Shown here in pieces: positions 33,606-42,167 of a DNA stretch of 64,000 nt. The stretch comes from an uncultured Aquimarina sp. (GTDB lineage Bacteria; Bacteroidota; Bacteroidia; Flavobacteriales; Flavobacteriaceae). A program made the translations under genes and the position numbers. Numbering within the stretch: the first letter of the stretch is position 1; the number at the start of each line of letters is the position of its first letter. A model generated the notes under the pieces. The model worked only from the letters and a program-made list of their open reading frames with translations, was not told where the DNA came from and ran no database searches. Where the stretch lies: positions 1 through 64,000 of the forward strand of contig CANMKK010000008.1 of the NCBI GenBank assembly GCA_947498455.1. The letters are read 5' to 3'.

Positions 33606-33709
33606 AAGTTATTAAGAAAGGCGGAGGGAATAGACCCTGTGAAACCTTAGCAACCCTTTATTAATAAAGAAGGTGCTAAATTCTAACTCGATATTCGAGA
33701 AAGATAACC
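33606..33709 (+). ncRNA. SAM-I (S-box) riboswitch upstream of metY
   Basis: The S-box core is plain: GAAAGGCGGAGGGAATAGACCC, GAAACCTTAGCAACCC and AAGGTGCTAAATTC, closed by GTTATT (33608) with GATAAC (33703). It precedes the metY start by ~115 nt and so should switch off the metY-metX-thrA-osmC-metZ run when SAM is abundant. A downstream segment (33740-33753) complements the 5' strand of P1/P2 and may be the expression platform. Confidence 0.93.
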
Positions 33710-33826
33710 ATTTAATTATAATACTTATAATTATTATTTCCTTTCTTCTTAATTTTTAAACTAACACTTTTAATAGGTACTTACTGTATTTGATTTGTTA
33801 ATTATTAAAAATTAAAGTAGAAAATT

Positions 33827-35113
33827 ATGGGAACACAAAAATTTGCAACCGAAGCTTTACACGCTGGACATGATGTAACTGCTAATGGAGGAACTAGAGC
33901 AGTTCCTATTTATCAAACGACATCATATGTTTTTAATGATGCAGATCATGCAGCAAATCTTTTTAATTTGTCGGAAACGGGGTATATCTATACCCGATTA
34001 AATAATCCGACAAATGATATTTTAGAACAACGTTTAGCGGCTTTAGAAGGTGGTATAGCAGGAGTGGTTACTGCTTCGGGTACTGCAGCTATTAATACTA
34101 CATTACTTACTATACTAAAATCAGGTGATCATATTGTTGCTTCTAGTAGTTTGTATGGAGGAACTTATAATCTTCTTAATGTTACCTTACCAAGGTTTGG
34201 GATTACGACTACTTTTGTAGATCCTTCGGATTCTGATAATTTTAAAAATGCAATACAGGAAAATACACGTGTATTTTTTGTGGAGTCTTTGGGGAATCCA
34301 AAATTGGATGTGTTAGACCTGAAGGCAATTTCTAAAGAAGCCAAAGCTAATAAGGTACCTCTCATAGTTGATAATACCGTAGCGACACCCGCATTATTAA
34401 ATCCTATAGCTTATGGTGCTAATATTGTAATTCACTCACTTACTAAGTATATAAGTGGAAATGGAACTTCATTAGGAGGAGTGATTATAGATGCAGGTAC
34501 TTTTGATTGGTCAAGTGGTAAGTTTCCTGAGTTTACCGAGCCTTCTCCTGGTTATCATGGGTTGGTGTATCACGAAGCATTGGGGGCTGCTGCTTTTATA
34601 GCAAAAGCTAGAATTGAGGGGTTGAGAGATTACGGAGCGGCATTGAGCCCTTTTAATGCATTTCAGATTTTACAAGGTTTAGAAACTTTAGAAATCAGAA
34701 TAAAAAAACATAGTGAGAATGCTCTAGAGCTTGCAAAATGGTTAACAAATCAGGACGAAGTAACTTGGGTAAAATATCCTGGACTAGAAAATGATACATA
34801 TTATCAATTAGCAAAAGAGTATTTGCCAAAAGGACAAAGTGGTATTATAACCTTTGGAGTCGAAGGAGGTTTTGATTCTGCTAAAACAATAGCTGATGAA
34901 ACAAAGATTTTCTCGCTGTTAGCAAATATTGGCGACTCTAAGTCTTTGATAATTCACCCAGCAAGTACTACACATCAACAATTAAATGCGGAACAACAAG
35001 AATCTACAGGGGTAACTCAGGATTTAATTCGATTGTCTGTTGGCTTAGAAGATATTGAGGATTTAAAAGCTGATTTAAAAGAAGCTTTTTCTAAGATTAA
35101 AATTAAAAACTAG
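33827..35113 (+). CDS. metY: O-acetylhomoserine sulfhydrylase
   Basis: PLP enzyme that makes homocysteine from O-acetylhomoserine and sulfide. The Cys/Met-metabolism family features are IPIYQTTSYVFND-like N-terminal residues, TASGTAAINTTLL, ESLGNPKLDVLDL, and the Schiff-base lysine in IHSLTKYISGNGTSLGG (about residue 208). Length 428 fits the MetY subgroup rather than the ~390-residue MetZ. It is the first gene after a SAM-I riboswitch. The sulfide would come from the cys cluster downstream. Confidence 0.93.
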   Translation: MGTQKFATEALHAGHDVTANGGTRAVPIYQTTSYVFNDADHAANLFNLSETGYIYTRLNNPTNDILEQRLAALEGGIAGVVTASGTAAINTTLLTILKSGDHIVASSSLYGGTYNLLNVTLPRFGITTTFVDPSDSDNFKNAIQENTRVFFVESLGNPKLDVLDLKAISKEAKANKVPLIVDNTVATPALLNPIAYGANIVIHSLTKYISGNGTSLGGVIIDAGTFDWSSGKFPEFTEPSPGYHGLVYHEALGAAAFIAKARIEGLRDYGAALSPFNAFQILQGLETLEIRIKKHSENALELAKWLTNQDEVTWVKYPGLENDTYYQLAKEYLPKGQSGIITFGVEGGFDSAKTIADETKIFSLLANIGDSKSLIIHPASTTHQQLNAEQQESTGVTQDLIRLSVGLEDIEDLKADLKEAFSKIKIKN

Positions 35114-35125
35114 AAAAAAACTGTT

Positions 35126-35158
35126 AACTCTCTTACGATTTTGTAGTAAGAGAGTTTA
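35126..35158 (+). terminator. Hairpin between metY and the metX-like gene
   Basis: AACTCTCTTAC (35126-35136) pairs with GTAAGAGAGTT (35146-35156) but only a weak T-rich tail follows. It may partly terminate or protect the metY mRNA rather than end the operon. Confidence 0.5.
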
Positions 35159-35189
35159 TAGAAATAATATTTTACAGAAATTAATATTC

Positions 35190-36152
35190 ATGCTCCAAAA
35201 AGTTCTGATATCAAATTTTAAAACAGTAAACAGTTATCACTTTGATTCAATTGATCTTAGTTATGAAGTATATGGTAGACCATTATATGACGCTCCAATA
35301 GTTTTGGTGAACCATGCATTAACAGGCAACTCTACGGTTTGTGGTGATAATGGTTGGTGGAAAGGTTTAATAGGAGATGGCAAATGTATAGATACTTCTA
35401 AATACACTATTTTATCATTTAATATCCCTGGAAATGGATATGATAAAAACCCGAGTAATTTGATTGATAATTATAAGGTGTTTAACGCTCGGGATATTGC
35501 TTCTATTTTTGCAAAAGGATTAGAACAGTTACAGATAAATAGGTTATATGCAGTTATTGGAGGTTCAGTCGGAGGAGGTATAGCCTGGGAGTTAGCTGCT
35601 CTCAGACCTAGATTGATAGAGCGTTTAATTCCTGTGGCTGCGGATTGGAAATCTACAGATTGGTTAAAGGCAAATTGTCTTGTTCAAGAGCAGATTTTAC
35701 TTCATTCTAACAATCCTGTTCATGATGCAAGATTACATGCAATGCTGATATACAGAACGCCGGAATCATTTAAACTAAAGTTTAATAGGAGTTATAATGA
35801 CGAAAAGGAGATGTATAATGTAGAAAGTTGGATATTGCATCACGGAAAAAAACTGGATGAAAGATTTGTTTTATCAGCATATAAGGAATTGAACCATGTA
35901 TTAGCAAATATTGATATAACAGCTGGTAGGGGTGAATTTTTGGATGTGGCTGGAATGATAGAGTCAGATATTCATATAATTAGTATAGACTCTGACATGT
36001 TTTTTACAGAAGAAGAAGATAGAATTACGTTTCAGGAGTTGCAAAAAGTAAAGAAAAATATTACCCATGGGGTCATACAATCTGCTCATGGTCATGATGC
36101 GTTTCTGATAGAATTTGAACAATTAGAGAAGTTGTTAAAAGATATATTTTAA
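35190..36152 (+). CDS. metX: Homoserine O-acetyltransferase-like alpha/beta hydrolase
   Basis: Would acetylate homoserine with acetyl-CoA to feed MetY. The MetX-type features are NHALTGNSTVCGDNGWW, the nucleophile elbow GGSVGGG (Ser about 126), an Asp in IDSDMFF and the catalytic His in SAHGHDAFL. The triad is complete. At 320 aa it is slightly shorter than typical MetX (~350-370). It lies 10 bp before the aspartokinase/homoserine dehydrogenase gene, which makes its substrate, so context supports the call strongly. Confidence 0.85.
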   Translation: MLQKVLISNFKTVNSYHFDSIDLSYEVYGRPLYDAPIVLVNHALTGNSTVCGDNGWWKGLIGDGKCIDTSKYTILSFNIPGNGYDKNPSNLIDNYKVFNARDIASIFAKGLEQLQINRLYAVIGGSVGGGIAWELAALRPRLIERLIPVAADWKSTDWLKANCLVQEQILLHSNNPVHDARLHAMLIYRTPESFKLKFNRSYNDEKEMYNVESWILHHGKKLDERFVLSAYKELNHVLANIDITAGRGEFLDVAGMIESDIHIISIDSDMFFTEEEDRITFQELQKVKKNITHGVIQSAHGHDAFLIEFEQLEKLLKDIF

Positions 36153-36161
36153 AAATAAAGA

Positions 36162-38576
36162 ATGAAAGTTTTAAAGTTTGGTGGAAAATCGCTGGCAAAT
36201 GGAAAAGGTATCCAGGCAGTAATTAATATTATAGAAGGTAAGGTAAAGAAAGGTGAAAGAATCACGGTTGTATTATCGGCTAGAGGAAATTCCACGGATG
36301 AATTAGAAACTATCCTTGATAAGGCATCAAAAAATGAAGTATATCAAGATCAGTTAAAGGATTTTAAAGAATATCAGATAGCAGAGTATGAAGGTTTGGA
36401 TGTTCAGGAAGAGTTCTCTACATTAGATAAGCTTTTTGAAGGAGTCTCATTGTTAGGAGATTATAGTAAAAGAATAAAAGATCAAGTATTATCTCAGGGA
36501 GAGGTTATTTCAGCTAAATTGATAACTCAACTTCTTATAAAAAAAGGGATTAAAGCAAATTATACAGATGCAAGAGAATTAATTATTACCGATGAGCAGT
36601 TTGGAGATGCACAACCATTAGATGCGTTGTCTAAGGAGAATGTAGTGAATCATTTTAAAAAGCATAATGGCCCTACGGTAAATGTAGTAACAGGTTTTAT
36701 TGCCTCTAACGCTAAAAATGAAACGACTACATTGGGTAGGAATGGAAGTAATTATACAGCGGCATTGCTGGCAAATTATTTGGATGCAGATGAGCTTCAG
36801 AATTATACACATGTAAATGGTATTTATACTGCTAATCCAGATTTAGTTGCAGATGCAAGAAAAATAGAAAAATTGTCCTTTACAGAGGCTAATGAATTAG
36901 CGTATTTTGGAGCAAATATCTTGCATGCTAAAACGATAATTCCTTTAATAGAAAAAAATATCCCCTTAAGAATCCTTAATACTTTTGATCATCAAGGAGA
37001 GGGGACATTAATTACTTCTGAGGCTAGTGAAAAAGGAATTAAATCACTTTCTGTCTTAGAAAATGTGTCATTAGTTAATTTAGAAGGAAGAGGTCTTTTA
37101 GGTAGAGTGGGGGTCGATGCCCGAATTTTTAAGGCGTTAGCGTATAAAAATATTAGCGTAAGTATTATATCGCAGGGATCTTCAGAAAGAGGGATAGGAT
37201 TAGTAGTAGAAGCGAATCAAGCAAAAGAAGCAAAAAAAGTACTCGAAGAAGAATTCGAAGCTGATTTTCACAAAAGAAACGTAAGCACGATAACTGTAGA
37301 AGAAAGTGTATCGGTAATTTCTATTATTGGTCAGGATCTTAGTACATTTCATAAACCGTACAATGCATTGATTAAAAACCAAATTGTGCCTTTGTTATTT
37401 AATAATACAGTTACAGGGAAAAATGTGAGTTTGGTAGTTAAAAAAGAACAATTATATAAAGCATTGAATGTAATTCATGGCGAGATTTTTGAAATTGCAA
37501 AAAAGATAAACTTAGCTATATTCGGTCATGGATTGGTAGGAGGTACATTAATTGATCAGGTTTTACAATCGAGTAAAGGGATAGAGAAACGAAAGAAAAT
37601 TGCTCTTAATATTTTTGCGGTAGCAAATTCCAAAAAAGTGTTGTTTGATAAAAACGGAGTAGGTCAGAATTGGAAAGATCAATTAGAGAGTAAAGGCGAA
37701 TCGTATACTATAAAAGATGTAATTAAATATGCTGATGAAAACCATCTGGAAAATTTAATTGCAATTGATAATACCGCTAGTTCGGCTTTTACTGATAATT
37801 ATATAACACTAGTAGAACATGGGTTTGATTTGGTGTCGTCAAATAAGGTAGCGAATACATTAGGCTTTGATTTTTATAAGGAATTACGTAAAAAATTAGA
37901 GGAAAATCAAAAACAATATTTATATGAAACTAATGTTGGTGCTGGGCTTCCGTTGATAGATACGATTAAACTATTACATTTGTCAGGAGAAAATATAACC
38001 AGAATTAAAGGTGTGTTTTCAGGATCACTTAGTTATTTGTTTAATACATTTTCTGCAGAAAAAAGACCTTTTAGCGAGGTGTTGCAAGAGGCAATTGATA
38101 AAGGTTTTACAGAACCGGATCCTAGAGAAGATTTATGTGGTAATGATGTAGGAAGAAAGTTGTTGATTTTAGCAAGAGAATTAGATTTAAGTAATGAGTT
38201 TAGTGATGTGCAAATTGATAATTTGATTCCAGAAAACCTCAGAGAAGGTGATGCTTCAGAATTTTTAGGAAGATTAAAAGAATTAGATGCTGTATATGAA
38301 AAAATAAAAAATGATCAAAAGCCAGATCATGTTTTACGATATATAGGAGACCTTTCTGGAGATTTGTCGAAAGAAAAAGGAAACTTGGAAGTTAAGCTAG
38401 TGTCAGTGTCAGAGAGCAGTTCATTAGGGCAGGTAAAAGGTTCTGATTCTATTTTCGAAATATACACAGAATCGTATGGTGATCAGCCTGTTGTGATTCA
38501 GGGAGCCGGAGCCGGAGCAGCAGTAACGGCGAGAGGGGTTTTTGGTGATATACTAAGACTTGCTGATAGAGGGTAG
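36162..38576 (+). CDS. thrA: Bifunctional aspartate kinase/homoserine dehydrogenase
   Basis: Residues ~1-450 are aspartokinase (KFGGKSLANG at 4; FGANILHAKTI; ACT regions about 300-440). Residues ~455-804 are homoserine dehydrogenase (nucleotide-binding GHGLVGGTL, then NVGAGLPLIDTI and EPDPREDLCGNDVGRK). It catalyses the first and third steps from aspartate to homoserine. Whether it answers to threonine (ThrA) or methionine (MetL) cannot be read off; its position behind a SAM-I riboswitch between metX and metZ ties it to methionine. Length 804 is normal. Confidence 0.93.
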   Translation: MKVLKFGGKSLANGKGIQAVINIIEGKVKKGERITVVLSARGNSTDELETILDKASKNEVYQDQLKDFKEYQIAEYEGLDVQEEFSTLDKLFEGVSLLGDYSKRIKDQVLSQGEVISAKLITQLLIKKGIKANYTDARELIITDEQFGDAQPLDALSKENVVNHFKKHNGPTVNVVTGFIASNAKNETTTLGRNGSNYTAALLANYLDADELQNYTHVNGIYTANPDLVADARKIEKLSFTEANELAYFGANILHAKTIIPLIEKNIPLRILNTFDHQGEGTLITSEASEKGIKSLSVLENVSLVNLEGRGLLGRVGVDARIFKALAYKNISVSIISQGSSERGIGLVVEANQAKEAKKVLEEEFEADFHKRNVSTITVEESVSVISIIGQDLSTFHKPYNALIKNQIVPLLFNNTVTGKNVSLVVKKEQLYKALNVIHGEIFEIAKKINLAIFGHGLVGGTLIDQVLQSSKGIEKRKKIALNIFAVANSKKVLFDKNGVGQNWKDQLESKGESYTIKDVIKYADENHLENLIAIDNTASSAFTDNYITLVEHGFDLVSSNKVANTLGFDFYKELRKKLEENQKQYLYETNVGAGLPLIDTIKLLHLSGENITRIKGVFSGSLSYLFNTFSAEKRPFSEVLQEAIDKGFTEPDPREDLCGNDVGRKLLILARELDLSNEFSDVQIDNLIPENLREGDASEFLGRLKELDAVYEKIKNDQKPDHVLRYIGDLSGDLSKEKGNLEVKLVSVSESSSLGQVKGSDSIFEIYTESYGDQPVVIQGAGAGAAVTARGVFGDILRLADRG

Positions 38577-38642
38577 TGTAAAAAAACTAGATAAAAATAT
38601 AGAATTGGTTGGTTATAGTCAACGAATTAGAAAAATAAACGT

Positions 38643-39068
38643 ATGAAAATAGAATTAAAAAGAATTGATGATGATTATCATTTCGAGTTAAAGAACGAAA
38701 GAGGGCATATAACCCATATAGATAGTAAGGCAGTAGTAGGAGGGCATGATTTAGCGCCAAGTCCTATGGAATATGTATTGATGGGAGTTGCAGGTTGTAG
38801 TGCGATTGATATAATTTCTATTTTAAAAAAACAACGACAAAAAATCACAGACTACCGGGCAGAAGTGAATGGAAGTCGTGTGAAAATTGAAGATGCAACA
38901 CCTTTTAAAGAAATAGATGTAACAGTATATTTAGAAGGAGAGATAACTCCGGAAAAAGCTAAAAGAGCAGCGCAATTGTCATTTGAGAAATATTGTTCGG
39001 TTTCTAAAACATTAGAGCCAACGGCAAGTGTAAATTATAAAGTAGTAGTAAATAACGAAGAGATATGA
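38643..39068 (+). CDS. OsmC family protein
   Basis: A 141-aa cytoplasmic protein of the OsmC/Ohr fold: APSPMEYVLMGVAGCSAIDI carries the first family cysteine, and FEKYCSVSKTLEP carries the second. These are the peroxidatic pair in OsmC/Ohr thiol peroxidases. Its ATGA overlaps the metZ start by 4 bp, so translation is coupled and a link with sulfur or thiol chemistry is likely; substrate unknown. Confidence 0.88.
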   Translation: MKIELKRIDDDYHFELKNERGHITHIDSKAVVGGHDLAPSPMEYVLMGVAGCSAIDIISILKKQRQKITDYRAEVNGSRVKIEDATPFKEIDVTVYLEGEITPEKAKRAAQLSFEKYCSVSKTLEPTASVNYKVVVNNEEI

Positions 39069-40243
39069 GCTTAGATAGCCAGAAATTTGAAACTCAGGCG
39101 GTAAGAACACAAACGGAAAAGACACAGTTTTTAGAGCATTCTACACCAATGTATCTTACTTCTGGTTTTGTGTTTGAGGATTCTGAGGAAATGAGAGCAT
39201 CTTTTGCAGAAGAGAAAGAGCGTAATTTATATAGTCGTTTTAGTAATCCTAATACCTCAGAGTTTGTAGAAAAAATGTGTAAACTCGAGGGGGCAGAAGA
39301 TGGATACGCTTTTGCGACAGGTATGGCAGCAGTGTATTCTACGCTTGCAGCATTGCTTAATAGTGGGGATCATATAGTTTCTGCACGATCAGTTTTTGGG
39401 TCTACACATACGTTGTTTACAAAGTATTTTCCTAAATGGAATATAGAAACGAGTTATTTTAATGTTACCGAAACTGAGAAAATAGAGAGTTTGATCAAAC
39501 CAAATACTAAGATCTTGTATGCAGAATCTCCGACGAATCCAGGAGTTGATGTATTGGATTTAGAATTGTTGGGAGTGATCGCAAAAAAGCACAATCTACT
39601 CTTAATAATAGATAATTGTTTTGCAACACCTTATTTACAGCAGCCTATTAAATTCGGAGCGGATTTAGTAGTGCATTCAGCTACAAAAATGATTGATGGA
39701 CAAGGGAGAGTTCTTGGTGGAGTAACTGTTGGTAAAAAAGAACTGATACGAGAGATTTACTTGTTTTCTAGAAATACTGGACCCTCGTTATCTCCATTTA
39801 ATGCTTGGATATTGTCCAAGAGTTTGGAGACTTTAGCCGTAAGAGCAGAAAAACATTGTGATAATGCACTGAAGTTGGCAGAGTTTCTGGAAGCACATCC
39901 TAAAGTGAATTGGGTGAAATATCCATTCCTGAAATCACATCCACAATACGAAGTTTCCAGGAAACAAATGAAACTTGGAGGGAGCATGGTAGCTTTTGAA
40001 GTAAAAGGAGGGGTTGAAGGAGGTAAAACATTTTTTGATAGTATAAAAATGTGTTCGTTGTCGGCTAACCTTGGAGATACCAGAACAATTGTAACACATC
40101 CTGCATCTACTACGCATAGTAAACTGGCGGCAGAAGATAAATTGTCGGTAAGTATCACGGATGGTTTGGTTCGATGTTCGGTAGGATTAGAGCATATAGA
40201 TGATATTATTGTAGATATAGCACAAGCTTTAGAGCAGGTGTAA
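39065..40243 (+). CDS. metZ: Trans-sulfuration family enzyme, O-succinylhomoserine sulfhydrylase-like
   Basis: Second Cys/Met-metabolism PLP enzyme of the operon (392 aa): SGFVFEDSEEM, YSRFSNPNTSEF, ATGMAAVYSTLAAL, ESPTNPGVDVLDL, and the PLP lysine in HSATKMIDGQGRVLGG (about residue 205). The TSEF and GQGR phrases favour MetZ over cystathionine synthase or lyase. With MetY in the same operon, it may use a different acyl group or overlap in function. It ends at a strong bidirectional terminator. Confidence 0.85.
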   Translation: MSLDSQKFETQAVRTQTEKTQFLEHSTPMYLTSGFVFEDSEEMRASFAEEKERNLYSRFSNPNTSEFVEKMCKLEGAEDGYAFATGMAAVYSTLAALLNSGDHIVSARSVFGSTHTLFTKYFPKWNIETSYFNVTETEKIESLIKPNTKILYAESPTNPGVDVLDLELLGVIAKKHNLLLIIDNCFATPYLQQPIKFGADLVVHSATKMIDGQGRVLGGVTVGKKELIREIYLFSRNTGPSLSPFNAWILSKSLETLAVRAEKHCDNALKLAEFLEAHPKVNWVKYPFLKSHPQYEVSRKQMKLGGSMVAFEVKGGVEGGKTFFDSIKMCSLSANLGDTRTIVTHPASTTHSKLAAEDKLSVSITDGLVRCSVGLEHIDDIIVDIAQALEQV

Positions 40244-40247
40244 AACT

Positions 40248-40281
40248 AAAAAGGTCAGGAAGAAGTTTTCCTGACCTTTTT
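40248..40281. terminator. Bidirectional terminator after metZ
   Basis: AAAAAGGTCAGGA (40248-40260) pairs with TCCTGACCTTTTT (40269-40281). It lies between metZ and the convergent lipocalin-like gene. Confidence 0.88.
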
Positions 40282-40298
40282 GTTAGGGGATATGTCAT

Positions 40299-40835
40299 TT
40301 ATTTTCGTTGTAAAGTAGAAAACATCGTTCCTGTTGTGGTAATGGATCCTTCAAGTGTCTCTTTGGTTTCGTTAATTTCTGTTTTTAAACGTATGGTATT
40401 TTGGGATAATTCTAGTATTTCGAAGCTTTTGCTTACTCCATCTTTTGTAATGATTAGTAAGTTTCCTTCTGTATTCCATTTACCATCAGGTAAAAAATCG
40501 GATATAAGTACTTCTTTGGTAGTGCTTTCTCCAGAAAAAGTTGTTGTGATTACTGAGGTGTATACTCCGTAGCTAAGTGCACTATAAAGAAAACTTGAAT
40601 CAGAAAAAGAAACGAGAAGTTCAAAATTTTTCCCAAAGCTTGTATATGATTCATTGATTCGTTGGTCTCCAGTTATAGTAATGGTTTTTCCATTTTCTAC
40701 ATTAAGAGCTGTCAAATCCCATTCACCAGGAATCAACGTTTCGTCAATTTCAATTGAAACAGAATCATCATCCTTATCACAAGATGTAAATAAAATAGAA
40801 GATGTTAAAAATAAAAGTAATGCGATTTTTTTCAT
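40299..40835 (-). CDS. Lipocalin-like lipoprotein
   Basis: The lipoprotein signal MKKIALLLFLTSSILFTSC is followed by an acidic linker (DKDDDS) and a beta-rich domain opening with IPGEWDLTAL, the W-containing start of Bacteroidota lipocalin-like lipoproteins. At 178 aa it has one domain. It is anchored in the membrane facing the periplasm or surface. No ligand can be suggested, and it is convergent with the methionine operon without an obvious link. Confidence 0.75.
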   Translation of the reverse strand: MKKIALLLFLTSSILFTSCDKDDDSVSIEIDETLIPGEWDLTALNVENGKTITITGDQRINESYTSFGKNFELLVSFSDSSFLYSALSYGVYTSVITTTFSGESTTKEVLISDFLPDGKWNTEGNLLIITKDGVSKSFEILELSQNTIRLKTEINETKETLEGSITTTGTMFSTLQRK

Positions 40836-41166
40836 AAATAAATAATTTAAAAATTTTGTTATACATGTGCCTTGATGATTTTTAAAAAGAATTTAAAATA
40901 ATCATTTAGGTATTTCTTGTTAGTGTAGTGAATATTGAATTTGTTACCCCATAATTAACTTTTTTTCAGAAAATAAAGTTAAAGAAGTTGTTCTAAATTA
41001 CCCAAGAATTGATTGATTGGTTATTTCTGATGATAAATTACGTGGATATCTCGAGTTTTGGTGATAATCTACTAACTTACTATGTTTTTTGTTGATGATA
41101 TCGCAATTCTTCTGGTTTTGTCTGATTTTTTTTATTCTTTCGGCTAAGAAATAAATTTTTATATAT

Positions 41167-41205
41167 ACATTTGCTGAGTAATCTACTAATCCGATAGGGT
41201 ATTAG
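41167..41205 (+). promoter_or_regulatory. Promoter and inverted repeat upstream of the cys cluster
   Basis: TACATTTG (41167-41174) matches the Bacteroidota TAnnTTTG -7 element. A near-palindrome CTAATCCGATAGGGTATTAG (41186-41205) lies just after the predicted start of transcription, 17 bp before the DUF2061 ATG, a good place for a sulfur-responsive repressor. The rest of the 40836-41222 gap shows no gene. Confidence 0.5.
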
Positions 41206-41222
41206 ATTTTTTAAAAAGAAAA

Positions 41223-41489
41223 ATGATTGTAGATCAAATGATATTAGATAAAGTAGCTACGGAGAAAACAACGTATCAGTCGGATAAGACTTCCGAAAAG
41301 CCGGTACGCAGTATTGTAAAAGCAGTAAGTTGGAGAGTAGTAGGTACATTAGATACCTTAATAGTGTCTTATTTACTTACAGGTGAAATGGCATTGGCTA
41401 CTTCGATTGCATCTATTGATTTTGTAACAAAAATGATTCTTTATTTTTTCCACGAAAGAGTGTGGAATCGAATTAAATGGGGAAGATAA
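41223..41489 (+). CDS. DUF2061 family small membrane protein
   Basis: The 88-aa protein holds the DUF2061 pattern RSIVKAVSWRVVGTLDTL followed by two hydrophobic stretches (about 42-55 and 58-78) and the end FFHERVWNRIKWG. The family frequently occurs in sulfate-assimilation operons of Bacteroidota. It lies 48 bp upstream of cysH. Its molecular role is unknown; an inner-membrane location is expected. Confidence 0.85.
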   Translation: MIVDQMILDKVATEKTTYQSDKTSEKPVRSIVKAVSWRVVGTLDTLIVSYLLTGEMALATSIASIDFVTKMILYFFHERVWNRIKWGR

Positions 41490-41537
41490 TTGCTGATTAG
41501 ATAGTTAAAGTATAATCCTGAGTAAATTAAAAGGATA

Positions 41538-42164
41538 ATGAGTTTTACGGAAAAAGAAATAGAAAGTTTAAATATTGAATTAAAGGGGAAAGCTCCTTTA
41601 GAAATAGTGAAATGGGCCATTGCTAAAGCAAAACGACCTGTGGTTACTACTAATTTTAGGCCATATGAAGCTGCTATTCTTAATGTGTGTGCTGAAGCTT
41701 TATCTGATATTCCAGTTATATGGTGTGATTCAGGATATAATACTCCTAATACATATAGACATGCTGAAGCAGTAATAAAGCAGTTGGATCTTAATGTTAA
41801 GTTGTATGTTCCTAAGCAGACATCATCACATAGAGATATAGTGATGGGGATACCAGGGATAGAAGATCCTTTGCATAAGGTGTTTACAGAGCAAGTTAAG
41901 TTAGAGCCTTTTAAAAGAGCCATGGCAGAACACGCACCTGATGTTTGGTTTACTAATCTTAGAAAAGGTCAAACAGCATTAAGAGATTCATTAAATATTT
42001 TAAGCCTTGGTAGTGATGGAGTGTTAAAAGTAAGTCCTTTCTATTATTATGGGGATGAAGAGTTGGATATTTATTTAGAAGAGAATAACTTGCCAAACGA
42101 ATTTAAATATTTCGACCCTACTAAAGTGTTGGATAATAGAGAGTGTGGAATACATACGAGCTAA
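41538..42164 (+). CDS. cysH: Phosphoadenylyl- or adenylyl-sulfate reductase
   Basis: Reduces activated sulfate to sulfite. TNFRPYEAAILNV, VIWCDSGYNTPNTYRHAE and KVSPFYYYG are family phrases, and the catalytic cysteine is in the C-terminal RECGIH motif (about residue 204). The CC and CxxC cysteines that hold the 4Fe-4S cluster in classical APS reductases are absent, which points to a PAPS reductase or a cluster-free APS reductase. No APS kinase lies in the cluster, so the substrate is open. Confidence 0.9.
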   Translation: MSFTEKEIESLNIELKGKAPLEIVKWAIAKAKRPVVTTNFRPYEAAILNVCAEALSDIPVIWCDSGYNTPNTYRHAEAVIKQLDLNVKLYVPKQTSSHRDIVMGIPGIEDPLHKVFTEQVKLEPFKRAMAEHAPDVWFTNLRKGQTALRDSLNILSLGSDGVLKVSPFYYYGDEELDIYLEENNLPNEFKYFDPTKVLDNRECGIHTS

Positions 42165-42167
42165 CAA

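Noticed and set aside
39757-40158. 133-codon minus-strand ORF inside metZ
   Set aside because: Pure antisense shadow of a well-supported PLP-enzyme gene.
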